A DNA stretch of 64,000 nucleotides. Origin: an uncultured Dorea sp. GTDB taxonomy: Bacteria > Bacillota > Clostridia > Lachnospirales > Lachnospiraceae. Location of the stretch: the NCBI GenBank assembly GCA_910580235.1, contig CAJTVU010000002.1:395004-459003 (forward strand), read 5' to 3'. This document shows, one piece after another, positions 24,801 to 33,876 of this stretch. The translations under genes and the position numbers were made by a program. Below the pieces are notes generated by a model. The model was not told the DNA's origin, searched no databases, and worked only from the letters and a program-made list of their open reading frames with translations. Position 1 is the stretch's first letter, and the number at the start of each line of letters is the position of its first letter.

Positions 24801-27268
24801 TATGCGCTCCTCCTTTTCATCATTGCACGATAGAACAATACAACGATTAGAATGATACCAATGATCGCCGTTCTATAATCACTGTGGATCTGAAGCATCG
24901 TAAGGATTGATGATATTAATGAAATAGACACCGCCCCAGCTACAACGCCAACAGGCTCCACGATACCGCCTGAAAAAGCACATCCTCCTAAAAGCACCAC
25001 TGCGATGCTCTGCATCTGGTAAGATGCCGCGCTCGTCGCATCAGATCCCCGTCCCTGGTATACAAAGGCAAGCCCTGCAAGAAGGATGAAGATGCCACTA
25101 AGCACATAAGCCATTACACGAGCCAGGAAGTAGGACCATCCGCGTTTTGTTACCGACCCTGGGTTATCACCGATGCCACGGATCACCATTCCGTATTTAA
25201 ACCGGAATACAAGCCAGTAAGCGAGAGCCGCAGCCAATACACAAATGTATACCTGGACCGGAAAAACAGGCGTCTTCAGATAAAATATCTTTAACAGCCA
25301 CTCCGGGCAGCTTCCTCCCGGCGTCTCCTGTATCAGGAGCGCGGCCCCAAGCCATACGCTGGACATCCCCAGGCTGACTACGATGGAAGGCATGTTCCTT
25401 TTATGGATAAGTACCGCGGTCAGGCTATACACTGCTAAAAATCCCAGCATCGCCAAGAGGCCAAGGCCAAAGCTCTGCACCATAAAAGTCGCCGCGATCA
25501 CACTGACCAGCCCCATCGCATTTCCTACGCCTAAGTTGATGTCGCTGACTACTAACATAAACATCTGCCCCAGGGAGACGAACACCAATGGAAGGGAGGA
25601 GCCGATCATCATTACCAAACCTGCTCTTGTATTTACATTCTTGTTCAAAATACTTAAAATAATCCAAATCAGTAAAAATACAATTATAGAAATACCCGAC
25701 CCCGATTTCAGCAAAGAAGCCGCTGTCCCCAGAACGCCGCTGTCCCCCTTCTGTTTTTTCACTGCCGGCACATCCGCTGTCTTAAATGATGAGGCAACCA
25801 GAGCATCCACGCTGATCTGCTCCTTTTTAAGCTCGTCGACGATCGTCCCGTCCCTCATCACGTACACCCGATCGCATTCCAGCATTTCATTATCCTCTGT
25901 GCTGTACCAGATTACACTTTTCCCTTCAGCGGCTATTTCACGGATAATCCCGTAAATATCCTTTTTAGTCCCGGCATCCACGCCTCTGGTAGGGTCGTCA
26001 AAGATCACCAGATCGGCTTCAGAAGCGATCCCTCTGCCAATGATAGCCTTTTGCTGGTTCCCTCCGGAAAGGTTTAAAATATTATCTTCTTTTCCCTGAG
26101 CGCGGAATTTCAGCTTGTCATACCACGCCTGGGCAAGAGCTTCTTCTTTTTCCTTTCGGATTAATTTGAAATCCGCAATCAGATCCAGGCTGGAGATTAC
26201 AATATTATCCGCAATGCTCCATAATTTGAAAATACCTTCTTTCTGCCGATTGCCGCTGACAAAGGAAGCGCTTCCATAAGTCCTTATCTTCTTTCCCTGT
26301 CTCTTTTTCTGGAACTCACGGAAGATCTCATTCAAAAGCTCTCTCTGCCCGGAGCCGCCCAGGCCAGAGATACCGATAATCTCACCTCTGCGGATATCCA
26401 TAGTAATGTTATGAAGCTGATCGTTACTAAATCCTTCGATCTCAAGAAGCTTCTCCCCACATTCTTTGTGAGATGTCTCTTCAATATACTCTGACGGCAG
26501 CTTTCCGCCCATAATCTCAATCAGCTCGTCCACCTGGACATCTTTTGTCTTCAGCTCCTTGATGACCTTCGCATTTCTCATCACAACAATTCTTGTGGTA
26601 ATGTTCACAACCTCTTCCAGCTTATGGGAAATATAAATAATTGAGATCCCCTTTTCTTTCCATCGCTCAATAGCATTATGGAACTGCTCGATCCGCTCTG
26701 TCCCAAGAGAAGAAGTAGGCTCGTCAAAAATCAGGATCTTCAGCTGATTCGTCGCCATCGCACAACAGATCTCCACCATCTGCTTTTGCTCTATAGATAG
26801 CCGTTCCACTTTTTGGCGGACATTCAGCCCATGGTCTGGGAACACGTCGTCAAGCATACGCTGCGCCAGATCCATCATTTCCTTTCGCCACCCGAATTTC
26901 CCGAAGGGCTTGTGATCCATAACCATCAGTGCGAAATTTTCGTAAATCGCCAGGTTATTGCACACAGACAGTTCCTGATAACAGCATGCAATCCCGTTTT
27001 CTCGAGCAATGGTCCCATTGTATGACTTTTTATCATATTGGACGCCATTTAGCTCTATGCTTCCTTCTGTCGCACCGTGTATTGCTGTAAGAATGCTCAT
27101 AAGTGTAGACTTCCCAGCTCCGTTTGGCCCGATCAGGCCGATAATCTCGCCAGCCTTCACTTCCAGATCCACATGGTCAAGGGCCACCGATGCGCCAAAC
27201 TGCTTTACAATATGGTTCAGGCGAAATCTATATTCTTTTGCAGATTCCTCAACAACATTCTTATTCAT
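24800..27268 (-). CDS. fused double ATPase and permease of a sugar-type ABC importer
   Basis: 822 residues. ATPase domain 1 at about 10-245 (Walker A GPNGAGKST at 47-55, LSIEQKQMVEICCA, LIFDEPTSSLG); ATPase domain 2 at about 255-500 (ISGLGGSGQREL, signature LNLSGGNQQKAIIGRG, VIFDDPTRGVDAGTK); then from about 525 an RbsC-type permease (VSDINLGVGNAMGLVSVIAA, AVVLLGGCAFSGGIVEP). RbsA-like ATPases normally end near 500 and the permease is a separate protein; here both are joined. As in many RbsA proteins, domain 1 keeps a weaker signature. The ATG at 27268 is preferred (GGGG 8 nt before); a TTG at 27286 is possible. Confidence 0.88.
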   Translation of the reverse strand: MNKNVVEESAKEYRFRLNHIVKQFGASVALDHVDLEVKAGEIIGLIGPNGAGKSTLMSILTAIHGATEGSIELNGVQYDKKSYNGTIARENGIACCYQELSVCNNLAIYENFALMVMDHKPFGKFGWRKEMMDLAQRMLDDVFPDHGLNVRQKVERLSIEQKQMVEICCAMATNQLKILIFDEPTSSLGTERIEQFHNAIERWKEKGISIIYISHKLEEVVNITTRIVVMRNAKVIKELKTKDVQVDELIEIMGGKLPSEYIEETSHKECGEKLLEIEGFSNDQLHNITMDIRRGEIIGISGLGGSGQRELLNEIFREFQKKRQGKKIRTYGSASFVSGNRQKEGIFKLWSIADNIVISSLDLIADFKLIRKEKEEALAQAWYDKLKFRAQGKEDNILNLSGGNQQKAIIGRGIASEADLVIFDDPTRGVDAGTKKDIYGIIREIAAEGKSVIWYSTEDNEMLECDRVYVMRDGTIVDELKKEQISVDALVASSFKTADVPAVKKQKGDSGVLGTAASLLKSGSGISIIVFLLIWIILSILNKNVNTRAGLVMMIGSSLPLVFVSLGQMFMLVVSDINLGVGNAMGLVSVIAATFMVQSFGLGLLAMLGFLAVYSLTAVLIHKRNMPSIVVSLGMSSVWLGAALLIQETPGGSCPEWLLKIFYLKTPVFPVQVYICVLAAALAYWLVFRFKYGMVIRGIGDNPGSVTKRGWSYFLARVMAYVLSGIFILLAGLAFVYQGRGSDATSAASYQMQSIAVVLLGGCAFSGGIVEPVGVVAGAVSISLISSILTMLQIHSDYRTAIIGIILIVVLFYRAMMKRRSA

Positions 27269-27289
27269 CGCATATACCCCATTCAACTT

Positions 27290-28309
27290 TTATAAATGCA
27301 CCAGGATCTTTCCTGCATCTTCTGATTTTTCATCTAATATACGAAGCCCTTTTCCTGCCTCCTCCAAAGGTAGGCAGTGCGTAATGATCGGTTCGATCAA
27401 AATCCCCTCGTTTACCATCTCACAGGCTTCCTGAAAGGCCTCTGTCGTATATGTCATTGAACCAATCAGCTTCTGCTCATTAAATACAAAGCTATATGTA
27501 TAGACTGGGATCGGTTTTGTAATCATAGCAACCAGTACTACTTCGCCCAGCTTTTTCGTAACTGCAGAAGCCTGGTCAATAATATTAGGCGCTCCTGCCG
27601 CTACGACGCATACATCTACCCCTGCCCCACCTGTGGCTTCTTTTATCAGCTCTTCCACATTTTCATGAAGCGGATCATAAACTGCTGTAGCTCCCAATTT
27701 TAACGCCATCTCCCGGTTAAAAGGAGCCGTGTCTGTACAGAATATCTTCTTATATCCGCGCTTTACTGCTACCGCAAGCACCAAAAGGCCAATAGTCCCT
27801 GAGCCAAGGATCGCGATTGCATCCCTGCCTGGATCCGTAGTAAGGTTCATTGCCTGGACAGCCACTGCCAATGGCTCTATCAACGCCCCTACATCATAGG
27901 ATACCGAATCCTCAAGTTTATATACTGCCTGCTCTGGAGCCAGAAAATATTCCGCAAATGTCCCGCACCATGCAGCTGTTCCCGGCACGATCTTGTTTTT
28001 GCAGAGGTTCACATGACCACTTTTACAAAAATCACATTCTCCACAAGGGATCTGTGGCTCTACGGTCACACGATCACCCACCTTATACCTCGTTACCGCC
28101 TCTCCAACCTGGCATATCTCACCAGAGACTTCATGTCCTAAAGCTGCCGGCGGGTTTCGGAACGCATGGGTCCCTTTATATAAATGAATATCTGATCCGC
28201 ATATCCCCGCCCGGACGACTTTGATTAAAACGTCCTTTTTCCCAACTTCCGGCACAGGCCTGTCTTCAATCTCTACTTTATATGGCTCTGTTACGATCGC
28301 TACTCTCAT
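27290..28309 (-). CDS. zinc-dependent medium-chain dehydrogenase (polyol/idonate type)
   Basis: 339 residues. GroES-like N-terminal half with catalytic zinc site GICGSDIHLYKG and GHEVSG, structural zinc cluster CGECDFCKSGHVNLC, then a Rossmann fold (AILGSGTIGLLVLAVA). Family members oxidise polyols or sugar acids (sorbitol, galactitol-phosphate, idonate) with NAD(P). 20 bp upstream of the importer fusion and after a second such enzyme, it probably oxidises the imported substrate. Confidence 0.88.
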   Translation of the reverse strand: MRVAIVTEPYKVEIEDRPVPEVGKKDVLIKVVRAGICGSDIHLYKGTHAFRNPPAALGHEVSGEICQVGEAVTRYKVGDRVTVEPQIPCGECDFCKSGHVNLCKNKIVPGTAAWCGTFAEYFLAPEQAVYKLEDSVSYDVGALIEPLAVAVQAMNLTTDPGRDAIAILGSGTIGLLVLAVAVKRGYKKIFCTDTAPFNREMALKLGATAVYDPLHENVEELIKEATGGAGVDVCVVAAGAPNIIDQASAVTKKLGEVVLVAMITKPIPVYTYSFVFNEQKLIGSMTYTTEAFQEACEMVNEGILIEPIITHCLPLEEAGKGLRILDEKSEDAGKILVHL

Positions 28310-28353
28310 ATGTTCACCTTCTTAATCTTCCTATCATTCGATCTTATGTAATG

Positions 28354-29391
28354 CTACGGTATCAAAAGCATTTTTCCCGGTTTACCAGAAAATATGTCTT
28401 TAAATGCCTCTTCGTAATCCTCCAGCTTATATATGCCTCCTATCGTAGCGGCTGCATTATACCGGGGATCTTTTAAAATAGCCTCGCACTGTTCCCAGGT
28501 CCGGTACATTTCCCGCCCTGTAACTCCGATTACAGTAGCCTCCTTGTAGATAATATCTTCACTTAAGTCCAAAGAAGTCTCCCCATTTGAAAGTCCCACC
28601 AGGACAAAGCGCCCGCCCTTCCTGAGCATTCCAAAACCGCTTTTGATCACCACCGGGCTTCCTGTATAATCGATCACTACATCACAGCCATGCTTCGTGC
28701 GCTCCAATACAAGCTTTACAGCATCTTCCTCTTTAGAATTGATTACATAGTCGGCGCCCATCTTCTTCGCCACTTCCAGCTTATTGTCAAATACGTCGAT
28801 GGCAGTGATCGTCTTTGCTTCCATGCATCTTGCGGCCCCGATCGCCATCAGGCCAATAGGCCCGCAGCCATAGATCACAACATCTTTTCCGGCAACATCA
28901 CCTTTGTCGACGCCATGGACGCCTACGCCCATCGGCTCCATCATAGCAGCCGTATTGTAATCCAGCTCGTCGTTTATCTTGTACGCACAATCAACCGGAA
29001 AGCTGATATAATCTGCAAACGCCCCTGGCGTATGCACGCCTATAATCTTCATATTTTCACATATATGACGATTATCCGTCTCACACTGATAACAGGAATT
29101 ACAAGGAATATGTGTCTCTCCTGCAACCCGGTCCCCTGCTTTGACCTCTGTAACCTCGGCCCCAACCTTTACTACCTCGCCTGCGAACTCATGGCCAAAT
29201 ACCATCGGTACCGGCACTCTTTCCTGTGCATATTGTGTCCAATTATAAATGTGCTGATCCGTACCGCAGATCGCAGCCGCTTTGACTCTCACTAAAATAT
29301 CTCTGGGGCCAACCTCTGGAATCGGAAGGTCAGTTCTGAACTTAGCTCCCTTCTCAGCATTCTCTTTTAAAATACCTTTCATCATTTCCAC
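28354..29391 (-). CDS. zinc-dependent dehydrogenase, threonine-3-dehydrogenase-like
   Basis: 345 residues. Catalytic zinc motif AICGTDQHIYNWT and GHEFAGEVV, structural cluster with CNSCYQCETDNRHIC, and Rossmann GCGPIGLMAIGAA. The NTP region looks close to L-threonine 3-dehydrogenase (Tdh), but sugar-acid dehydrogenases of the same subfamily are equally possible and fit the neighbourhood better. Start GTG at 29391 has SD AGGAGG 8 nt upstream; ATGs at 29385 and 29382 are alternatives. First gene of the importer operon. Confidence 0.86.
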   Translation of the reverse strand: MEMMKGILKENAEKGAKFRTDLPIPEVGPRDILVRVKAAAICGTDQHIYNWTQYAQERVPVPMVFGHEFAGEVVKVGAEVTEVKAGDRVAGETHIPCNSCYQCETDNRHICENMKIIGVHTPGAFADYISFPVDCAYKINDELDYNTAAMMEPMGVGVHGVDKGDVAGKDVVIYGCGPIGLMAIGAARCMEAKTITAIDVFDNKLEVAKKMGADYVINSKEEDAVKLVLERTKHGCDVVIDYTGSPVVIKSGFGMLRKGGRFVLVGLSNGETSLDLSEDIIYKEATVIGVTGREMYRTWEQCEAILKDPRYNAAATIGGIYKLEDYEEAFKDIFSGKPGKMLLIP

Positions 29392-29437
29392 AATAGTTTC
29401 CTCCTCTCAGGCTCTTTTATGAGTCACTTTTTATAAG

Positions 29438-29466
29438 ATTATACTCATGTAAATTCATTTTTGCAA
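29438..29466 (-). promoter_or_regulatory. sigma-A promoter of the dehydrogenase/importer operon
   Basis: Minus strand TTGCAA (29461-29466), 17 bp, TATAAT (29438-29443), about 45 bp before the GTG at 29391. Suggests that the PrpR-like regulator next door works with a sigma-A promoter rather than sigma-54. Confidence 0.6.
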
Positions 29467-29593
29467 CTATTATTACCAGTAAATACGTTTCATTATTAAA
29501 CATTTATTGCATTTTTACCAAAATAGCACTCCGAACCCCCAAAATAAACCTTATTATTGAAACACCTATCCTTAACGGAGTTTCCTATATGAG

Positions 29594-29649
29594 AAAAAGC
29601 GCTCCTGCCAAAGTCCATACGATCCACGTATCTCCTTCAACAAGAGCGC
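29594..29649 (-). terminator. terminator after the PrpR-like regulator gene
   Basis: On the minus strand GAGCGC and GCGCTC-type arms (29644-29649 and 29599-29604) are followed by TTTTT (29594-29598). The 39-nt loop may hold additional pairing. It separates the regulator/kinase operon from the importer operon. Confidence 0.5.
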
Positions 29650-29702
29650 CTTATTTATTTTTACAACGATCCTTTTACAGGCTCCTCGCCGCCCACGGCT
29701 TA

Positions 29703-31487
29703 TCATTCACGAGAATTAAGGATGCGCCACACCGTAGTACGGCTGATCTTCAGGCGTTCCGCCGCCTTCTTCTTACTGTCTCCTTCCTCCTTCATCACCA
29801 TACGGACTACGTCATAAGTAATATCGTCCAGAGACTGGTTCAGATCGATATTGCACACTACAGAGCCGTCCAATTCAAACATCTCATTCTCAATGCACGT
29901 CTTGATATTCTTGGCCGTAATGTAATTCCCATCTGCAAGGAACGCCGCTTCCAACAGTACTCTTTTGAGCTGCGTAATGTTCCCCGGCCATGAATAGCCG
30001 GCAAGAGCGTCCATAGCCTCGCCATCCAGGCCCAGAAGCTGCTTCCCTGTCCGCATATTGATCTCGCTCACATAAATGGCCACAAGGCTCGGAAGCTCCT
30101 CCATCCGCTTCCGCAACGGCATAGCCTGCAGCAGCACGCATTTTGTCCGGGCAAGCAGGTATTCCGCCATCTTACAGTTTTTCTCCTCAAATTTGATCAC
30201 AGCCGAAAATATGACTTGGTTACGTCTGCAAAGATTTGTGTTTTCAATAAATTCCACCAGGATCTTCTGCAGCTCATCGGTCATTTCCTGAAGATTTTTA
30301 AAATACACAGTACACTTCACGTCCAGCAGCGGCGAAGACGTCTTCACAAAAAAGTCATTCCATTCCCGCATAGTCATATTCGCATAATCAATGACAAAAC
30401 AGGGGCTGTTCCGATTATAGCCCAGCCGGTGAAGGCTGGCGGCAGCCGCGTCCTTCCCGCACCCCTTTTCGCCAAGGATAAGGACCGGCTCTTGCACATC
30501 GCAATATTTAGAAATCGCATCCTTCATTTTCCCAATAGAGTTCGCCACACCAAAAGAACTCTCGAACACATAGTCCTCCTCATTCTCCTCCATTATCGTA
30601 ATACCCGCTGTCTTTTCCGGCGCGCCGTCATAAATCTGCCTGCCATATACGATAACATTTACATCGTCTTCCGTCTTCCTGACTCTCGAATGCAAAATAC
30701 ATATTTTTTTATTGATGTTGGCTTCCGTCTGGAACTCATCCTGCTTTTTCAGGATTTCAAAATTCTCTCTTATAAAATCAGCAAATCCTGTGTAAGAATC
30801 AGGATCCTGGCGATTTGTAAAAAGAACATTTCCCGCCTCGTCATAAATCCCTATAAAATCAGGCATCGTCTCTTTGATCCCTTGCAAATAGTCCAGCTGC
30901 CTGGCTGATTCCTGCTTTATTTTATTAATCTCGACCACCTGGCGCAAGACCGCCCTCACGCTATTCTCCCCGGACATCATCAAAATCGTATTCATTCCCA
31001 GCTGATTAGCGTGGGACGCTGTCGTAACATCCCCGACAACCATCGTATACCCAAGCTTCCGCAGCTCTCGGAGCTTCTTCTCACTTTCCTTCTCAGACTC
31101 AATAGCAAACACTTCGTTGTTGTATTGGAGCATATTGCACAGATTCCGCGCGTTCTCTGCAATAGAAGGGAAGCTTACTATAGCAAACTTCTCCTTGTAA
31201 TTCTGCGCCAGCAGCACCGCGCGGAAAATATCGTCAAACCCTACCGGGATATCCAAAACCATAATATCGCAAAACTCTTTCCGCAGCAGCTCTGCAGTAC
31301 CTCCACGAGATATGACCATGTCGCATTTTTCTCTCGAGATCTTGTCCGCCACCATCCGCACCGCATTAAAACGGCTTGATACTACAGTAGTAAGCCGGAT
31401 CTCAGGAAATTCCTTTATCTGCGCCAAAAATAATTCTTTTAATCCTTCATATGGCAATACTGCCAATAATCTCACGCACCTCATCAT
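29703..31487 (-). CDS. PrpR-type sensory regulator with degenerate AAA domain and Fis HTH
   Basis: 594 residues. About 1-170: PrpR_N sensor (LLAVLPYEGLKELFLAQI, DMVISRGGTAELLRK). About 200-280: PAS-like. About 310-520: an AAA-like core whose Walker A is GEKGCGKD and which lacks the GAFTGA loop needed to contact sigma-54. 555-594: Fis-type HTH (AAERLKISRTTVWRIL). PrpR_N domains bind small organic acids. It likely controls the flanking four-carbon acid and importer operons as a sigma-A regulator. ATG at 31487 has SD AAGGAGA. Confidence 0.85.
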   Translation of the reverse strand: MMRCVRLLAVLPYEGLKELFLAQIKEFPEIRLTTVVSSRFNAVRMVADKISREKCDMVISRGGTAELLRKEFCDIMVLDIPVGFDDIFRAVLLAQNYKEKFAIVSFPSIAENARNLCNMLQYNNEVFAIESEKESEKKLRELRKLGYTMVVGDVTTASHANQLGMNTILMMSGENSVRAVLRQVVEINKIKQESARQLDYLQGIKETMPDFIGIYDEAGNVLFTNRQDPDSYTGFADFIRENFEILKKQDEFQTEANINKKICILHSRVRKTEDDVNVIVYGRQIYDGAPEKTAGITIMEENEEDYVFESSFGVANSIGKMKDAISKYCDVQEPVLILGEKGCGKDAAAASLHRLGYNRNSPCFVIDYANMTMREWNDFFVKTSSPLLDVKCTVYFKNLQEMTDELQKILVEFIENTNLCRRNQVIFSAVIKFEEKNCKMAEYLLARTKCVLLQAMPLRKRMEELPSLVAIYVSEINMRTGKQLLGLDGEAMDALAGYSWPGNITQLKRVLLEAAFLADGNYITAKNIKTCIENEMFELDGSVVCNIDLNQSLDDITYDVVRMVMKEEGDSKKKAAERLKISRTTVWRILNSRE

Positions 31488-31630
31488 TCTCTCCTTCGCA
31501 CTTATACATTACTATAACTATACAATATTTAAGAGCAAATGCAAAGTTTTCTGTCTCAAAACGCAAAAAGAGAGCCGACGCTCCAGAAGATCTCTCATCC
31601 ACTTCCGCAACAGCCCTCTCTTCTTCTAAA

Positions 31631-32611
31631 TCACACGATCGCTAATGGCCTCAAAAACATCCCTGTAGCATACCTTACCTTCGCAGGCGAGCAGATAAAG
31701 CAAAATTCATATATCTTATCCTTTGCCAGCTCCTCTAACTGCACGTATTCCAAAATGTGGACGCCTTGCTGGATAAGCAGGTAATGATGCACCGGCTGCG
31801 GATGTCCCGGCACCGAAGTAGAGCCGTCCGCATTCTGTCCATCCAGACAAGCCATATCATCGCCCACAAGAATAGCGCCGCATTCTTCTACCAGATAGCG
31901 CGCCGCGCTGATACCAAGCCCGGCGCCGCCGCAGCGGCTCTTAGGCCAGCTTTCTCCGCATCTTATCAGAACGGCATCCTTTGGACGAAGCTCTATATTC
32001 TGCCGTTTCGCGCATCCTTCACAGTCTTCTGCTGTAATAATGTAATCCCCAGGTAAATGCTCAGCCCCTTTATAGGCCGCCATATCCAGAAGGACCCCTC
32101 TCATGATTAAGGGCGGGATTTTGGCCACGTCGCACTTCACCGGCCCGAAGCCAGAGCCATGCTGTGCATCACAATATCCGTTGTACCAATGATTATCTTC
32201 GCCCGTCGTCCAATGGCACAGCGCGTCAATATGAGTCCCGATATGCATTGGCGCCACCACCATCTCTGTATTGCACCCCATATGATATTCTGGAAGGTTA
32301 TTCTCTTCATCCATCCAATTGCCCTGTCCGTACCAGTTAACGCCATCATCTCCACCGGTACTTTTCAATCGTTCCCTTCCATAGGTACTGGCATATCCTA
32401 CAATCTCATACCCGCAATGTCCGTTCCAAATATCCATACCTTTGAACAGTTCCGTACCCAGGTCATACACCTTGCCCCTCCTCACCAGAGAAAAAGCGCC
32501 CAGCACGCTTGCCGCATCGATCTCATTGGCCTTCCCTCTCTCGTCATCCTGTCCATATACGCCCCAGGAATTCTCATTCAGCCACGTTTTGTCATTATAG
32601 TCTTTCTTCAT
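31631..32611 (-). CDS. cyclase-family metal hydrolase (PF04199 type)
   Basis: 326 residues. The metal-binding signature HIGTHIDALCHW is intact, with GVLLDMAAY and GDDMACLDG later; this is the kynurenine formamidase/cyclase fold, metal-dependent hydrolases that open amides, lactones or isatin. In this operon, after the acid-sugar kinase, it might hydrolyse a lactone or amide precursor. Start overlaps the kinase stop by 4 bp; SD AGGAGGTGG. The specific substrate is unknown. Confidence 0.88.
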   Translation of the reverse strand: MKKDYNDKTWLNENSWGVYGQDDERGKANEIDAASVLGAFSLVRRGKVYDLGTELFKGMDIWNGHCGYEIVGYASTYGRERLKSTGGDDGVNWYGQGNWMDEENNLPEYHMGCNTEMVVAPMHIGTHIDALCHWTTGEDNHWYNGYCDAQHGSGFGPVKCDVAKIPPLIMRGVLLDMAAYKGAEHLPGDYIITAEDCEGCAKRQNIELRPKDAVLIRCGESWPKSRCGGAGLGISAARYLVEECGAILVGDDMACLDGQNADGSTSVPGHPQPVHHYLLIQQGVHILEYVQLEELAKDKIYEFCFICSPAKVRYATGMFLRPLAIV

Positions 32612-33876
32612 GATCCACCTCCTGTTAAAGTTAAAACGTCCAGCATCTTCACAAAAAAATCTTCTGTCCCGAACCCACCGGATTTTGAGACGATCTGCAA
32701 GACCTTCCCGTCATTTTTCATTTTTGCCTGGAACAAAATCGCCCCCTTATCCACCTCACACAAAGGATATACCTCTTCACATCTGATATATTTCAGGAAG
32801 CTGTAGACCGTATCGCCTCCCGACATCACCAACGTATGGTCCAGTCCGAAAGACAGCCAAAGCTCCAGCAATTCACTGAGCCTTTCCGCAATCCTGACAC
32901 GGATATCTTCCACTGCGATCCCATGCGAACGGCAATATCGCTCCGCTTCCGAAACCACATCCGCTTTGTCAAAAACATCCACTATTACCGGCCGCTCTCC
33001 TTTGCAAAGGCTCTTTAATCCATCTGAAAACCTCTTTCCTTTTTCCGTCGTCAGATAATCCGGCAAAAGCTTTTGTTCTGTCGTCAGGCTGACCCTGCAA
33101 AAACCATGATCCCCGGCGTAAGAAAGCTGTCTGCCGGTTCTCTCATTCACTGTCCCGCACACTACAAAAATCCCTTCCGCCCTGCTGATCGCACGCTCCT
33201 TCTTGCCACCGGGCCCAATTACTTTACTCAGCCTCTCCGCAAAGCCCGCACATCCTGCGACCGCCCGCAGCTCTCCGGCTCGTTCCAGCCCTTCTGCGAT
33301 AACATCGATCTCTTGTTCTGTACAGGCGTCGTACACAACAATCATTCTTCCCCCATCCGGCAGATTTGACACATCCCCTTCAGAAAATACCGGAATATCA
33401 TTCTGCTCTTGTATAATATCCGCAACTGCATCATGCCGCACAGGCTCAAAGGGATCCGTCCCAAATACGCTTTTCGACACTGGAAGCCCGTCAATATACT
33501 GAATCCCATTTACAGTAATCCTGTTTTCACCGGGAAGGGCAGGCACAAAATGCACACGCGCCTCCAGCGCGTCGCTCAGCGCAGCCAGCTCAGCGCCCAC
33601 GCATCCCCGCAGCGCCGAATCAGTTTTCTTATAAACAGATCCAACTTCCAGGCTCTCGAGCCTTTTCACTAATCCATATACTATCTCATATGCTCGCTCA
33701 GGCTGCAGATGCCTCGTCTCCGAATCAATAATCAGCACTTCGCAGCCGGCAGCTACCCTTGTCAATTCGAACTCTGCCCCTATCATCATTTGTGTGGCTG
33801 CGCCCGCCTGAGCAAATTTTATCCCCGTATCCAGGGAACCTGTAAAATCATCAGCGATTACCGCTATTTTTATCAT
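32608..33876 (-). CDS. four-carbon acid sugar kinase (DUF1537/OtnK-DtnK family)
   Basis: 422 residues. N-terminal motif IAVIADDFTGSLDTGIKFA and C-terminal nucleotide-binding domain with MSGGDTVYSFL and VSKSGGFG. This family phosphorylates D-threonate, D-erythronate or 3-oxo-tetronates at O4. Together with the PdxA-like gene upstream (one-base overlap) it matches the known DtnK-PdxA2 or DenK-type tetronate pathways, giving 4-phospho acids that PdxA2 oxidises and decarboxylates to dihydroxyacetone phosphate. Confidence 0.9.
   Translation of the reverse strand: MIKIAVIADDFTGSLDTGIKFAQAGAATQMMIGAEFELTRVAAGCEVLIIDSETRHLQPERAYEIVYGLVKRLESLEVGSVYKKTDSALRGCVGAELAALSDALEARVHFVPALPGENRITVNGIQYIDGLPVSKSVFGTDPFEPVRHDAVADIIQEQNDIPVFSEGDVSNLPDGGRMIVVYDACTEQEIDVIAEGLERAGELRAVAGCAGFAERLSKVIGPGGKKERAISRAEGIFVVCGTVNERTGRQLSYAGDHGFCRVSLTTEQKLLPDYLTTEKGKRFSDGLKSLCKGERPVIVDVFDKADVVSEAERYCRSHGIAVEDIRVRIAERLSELLELWLSFGLDHTLVMSGGDTVYSFLKYIRCEEVYPLCEVDKGAILFQAKMKNDGKVLQIVSKSGGFGTEDFFVKMLDVLTLTGGGS

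Noticed and set aside
29438..29510. Possible sigma-54 promoter (TGG...TTGC) ahead of the dehydrogenase operon
   Set aside because: The GG and GC elements are 11 bp apart instead of 10, and a well-spaced sigma-A promoter overlaps the region; the neighbouring regulator also lacks GAFTGA.
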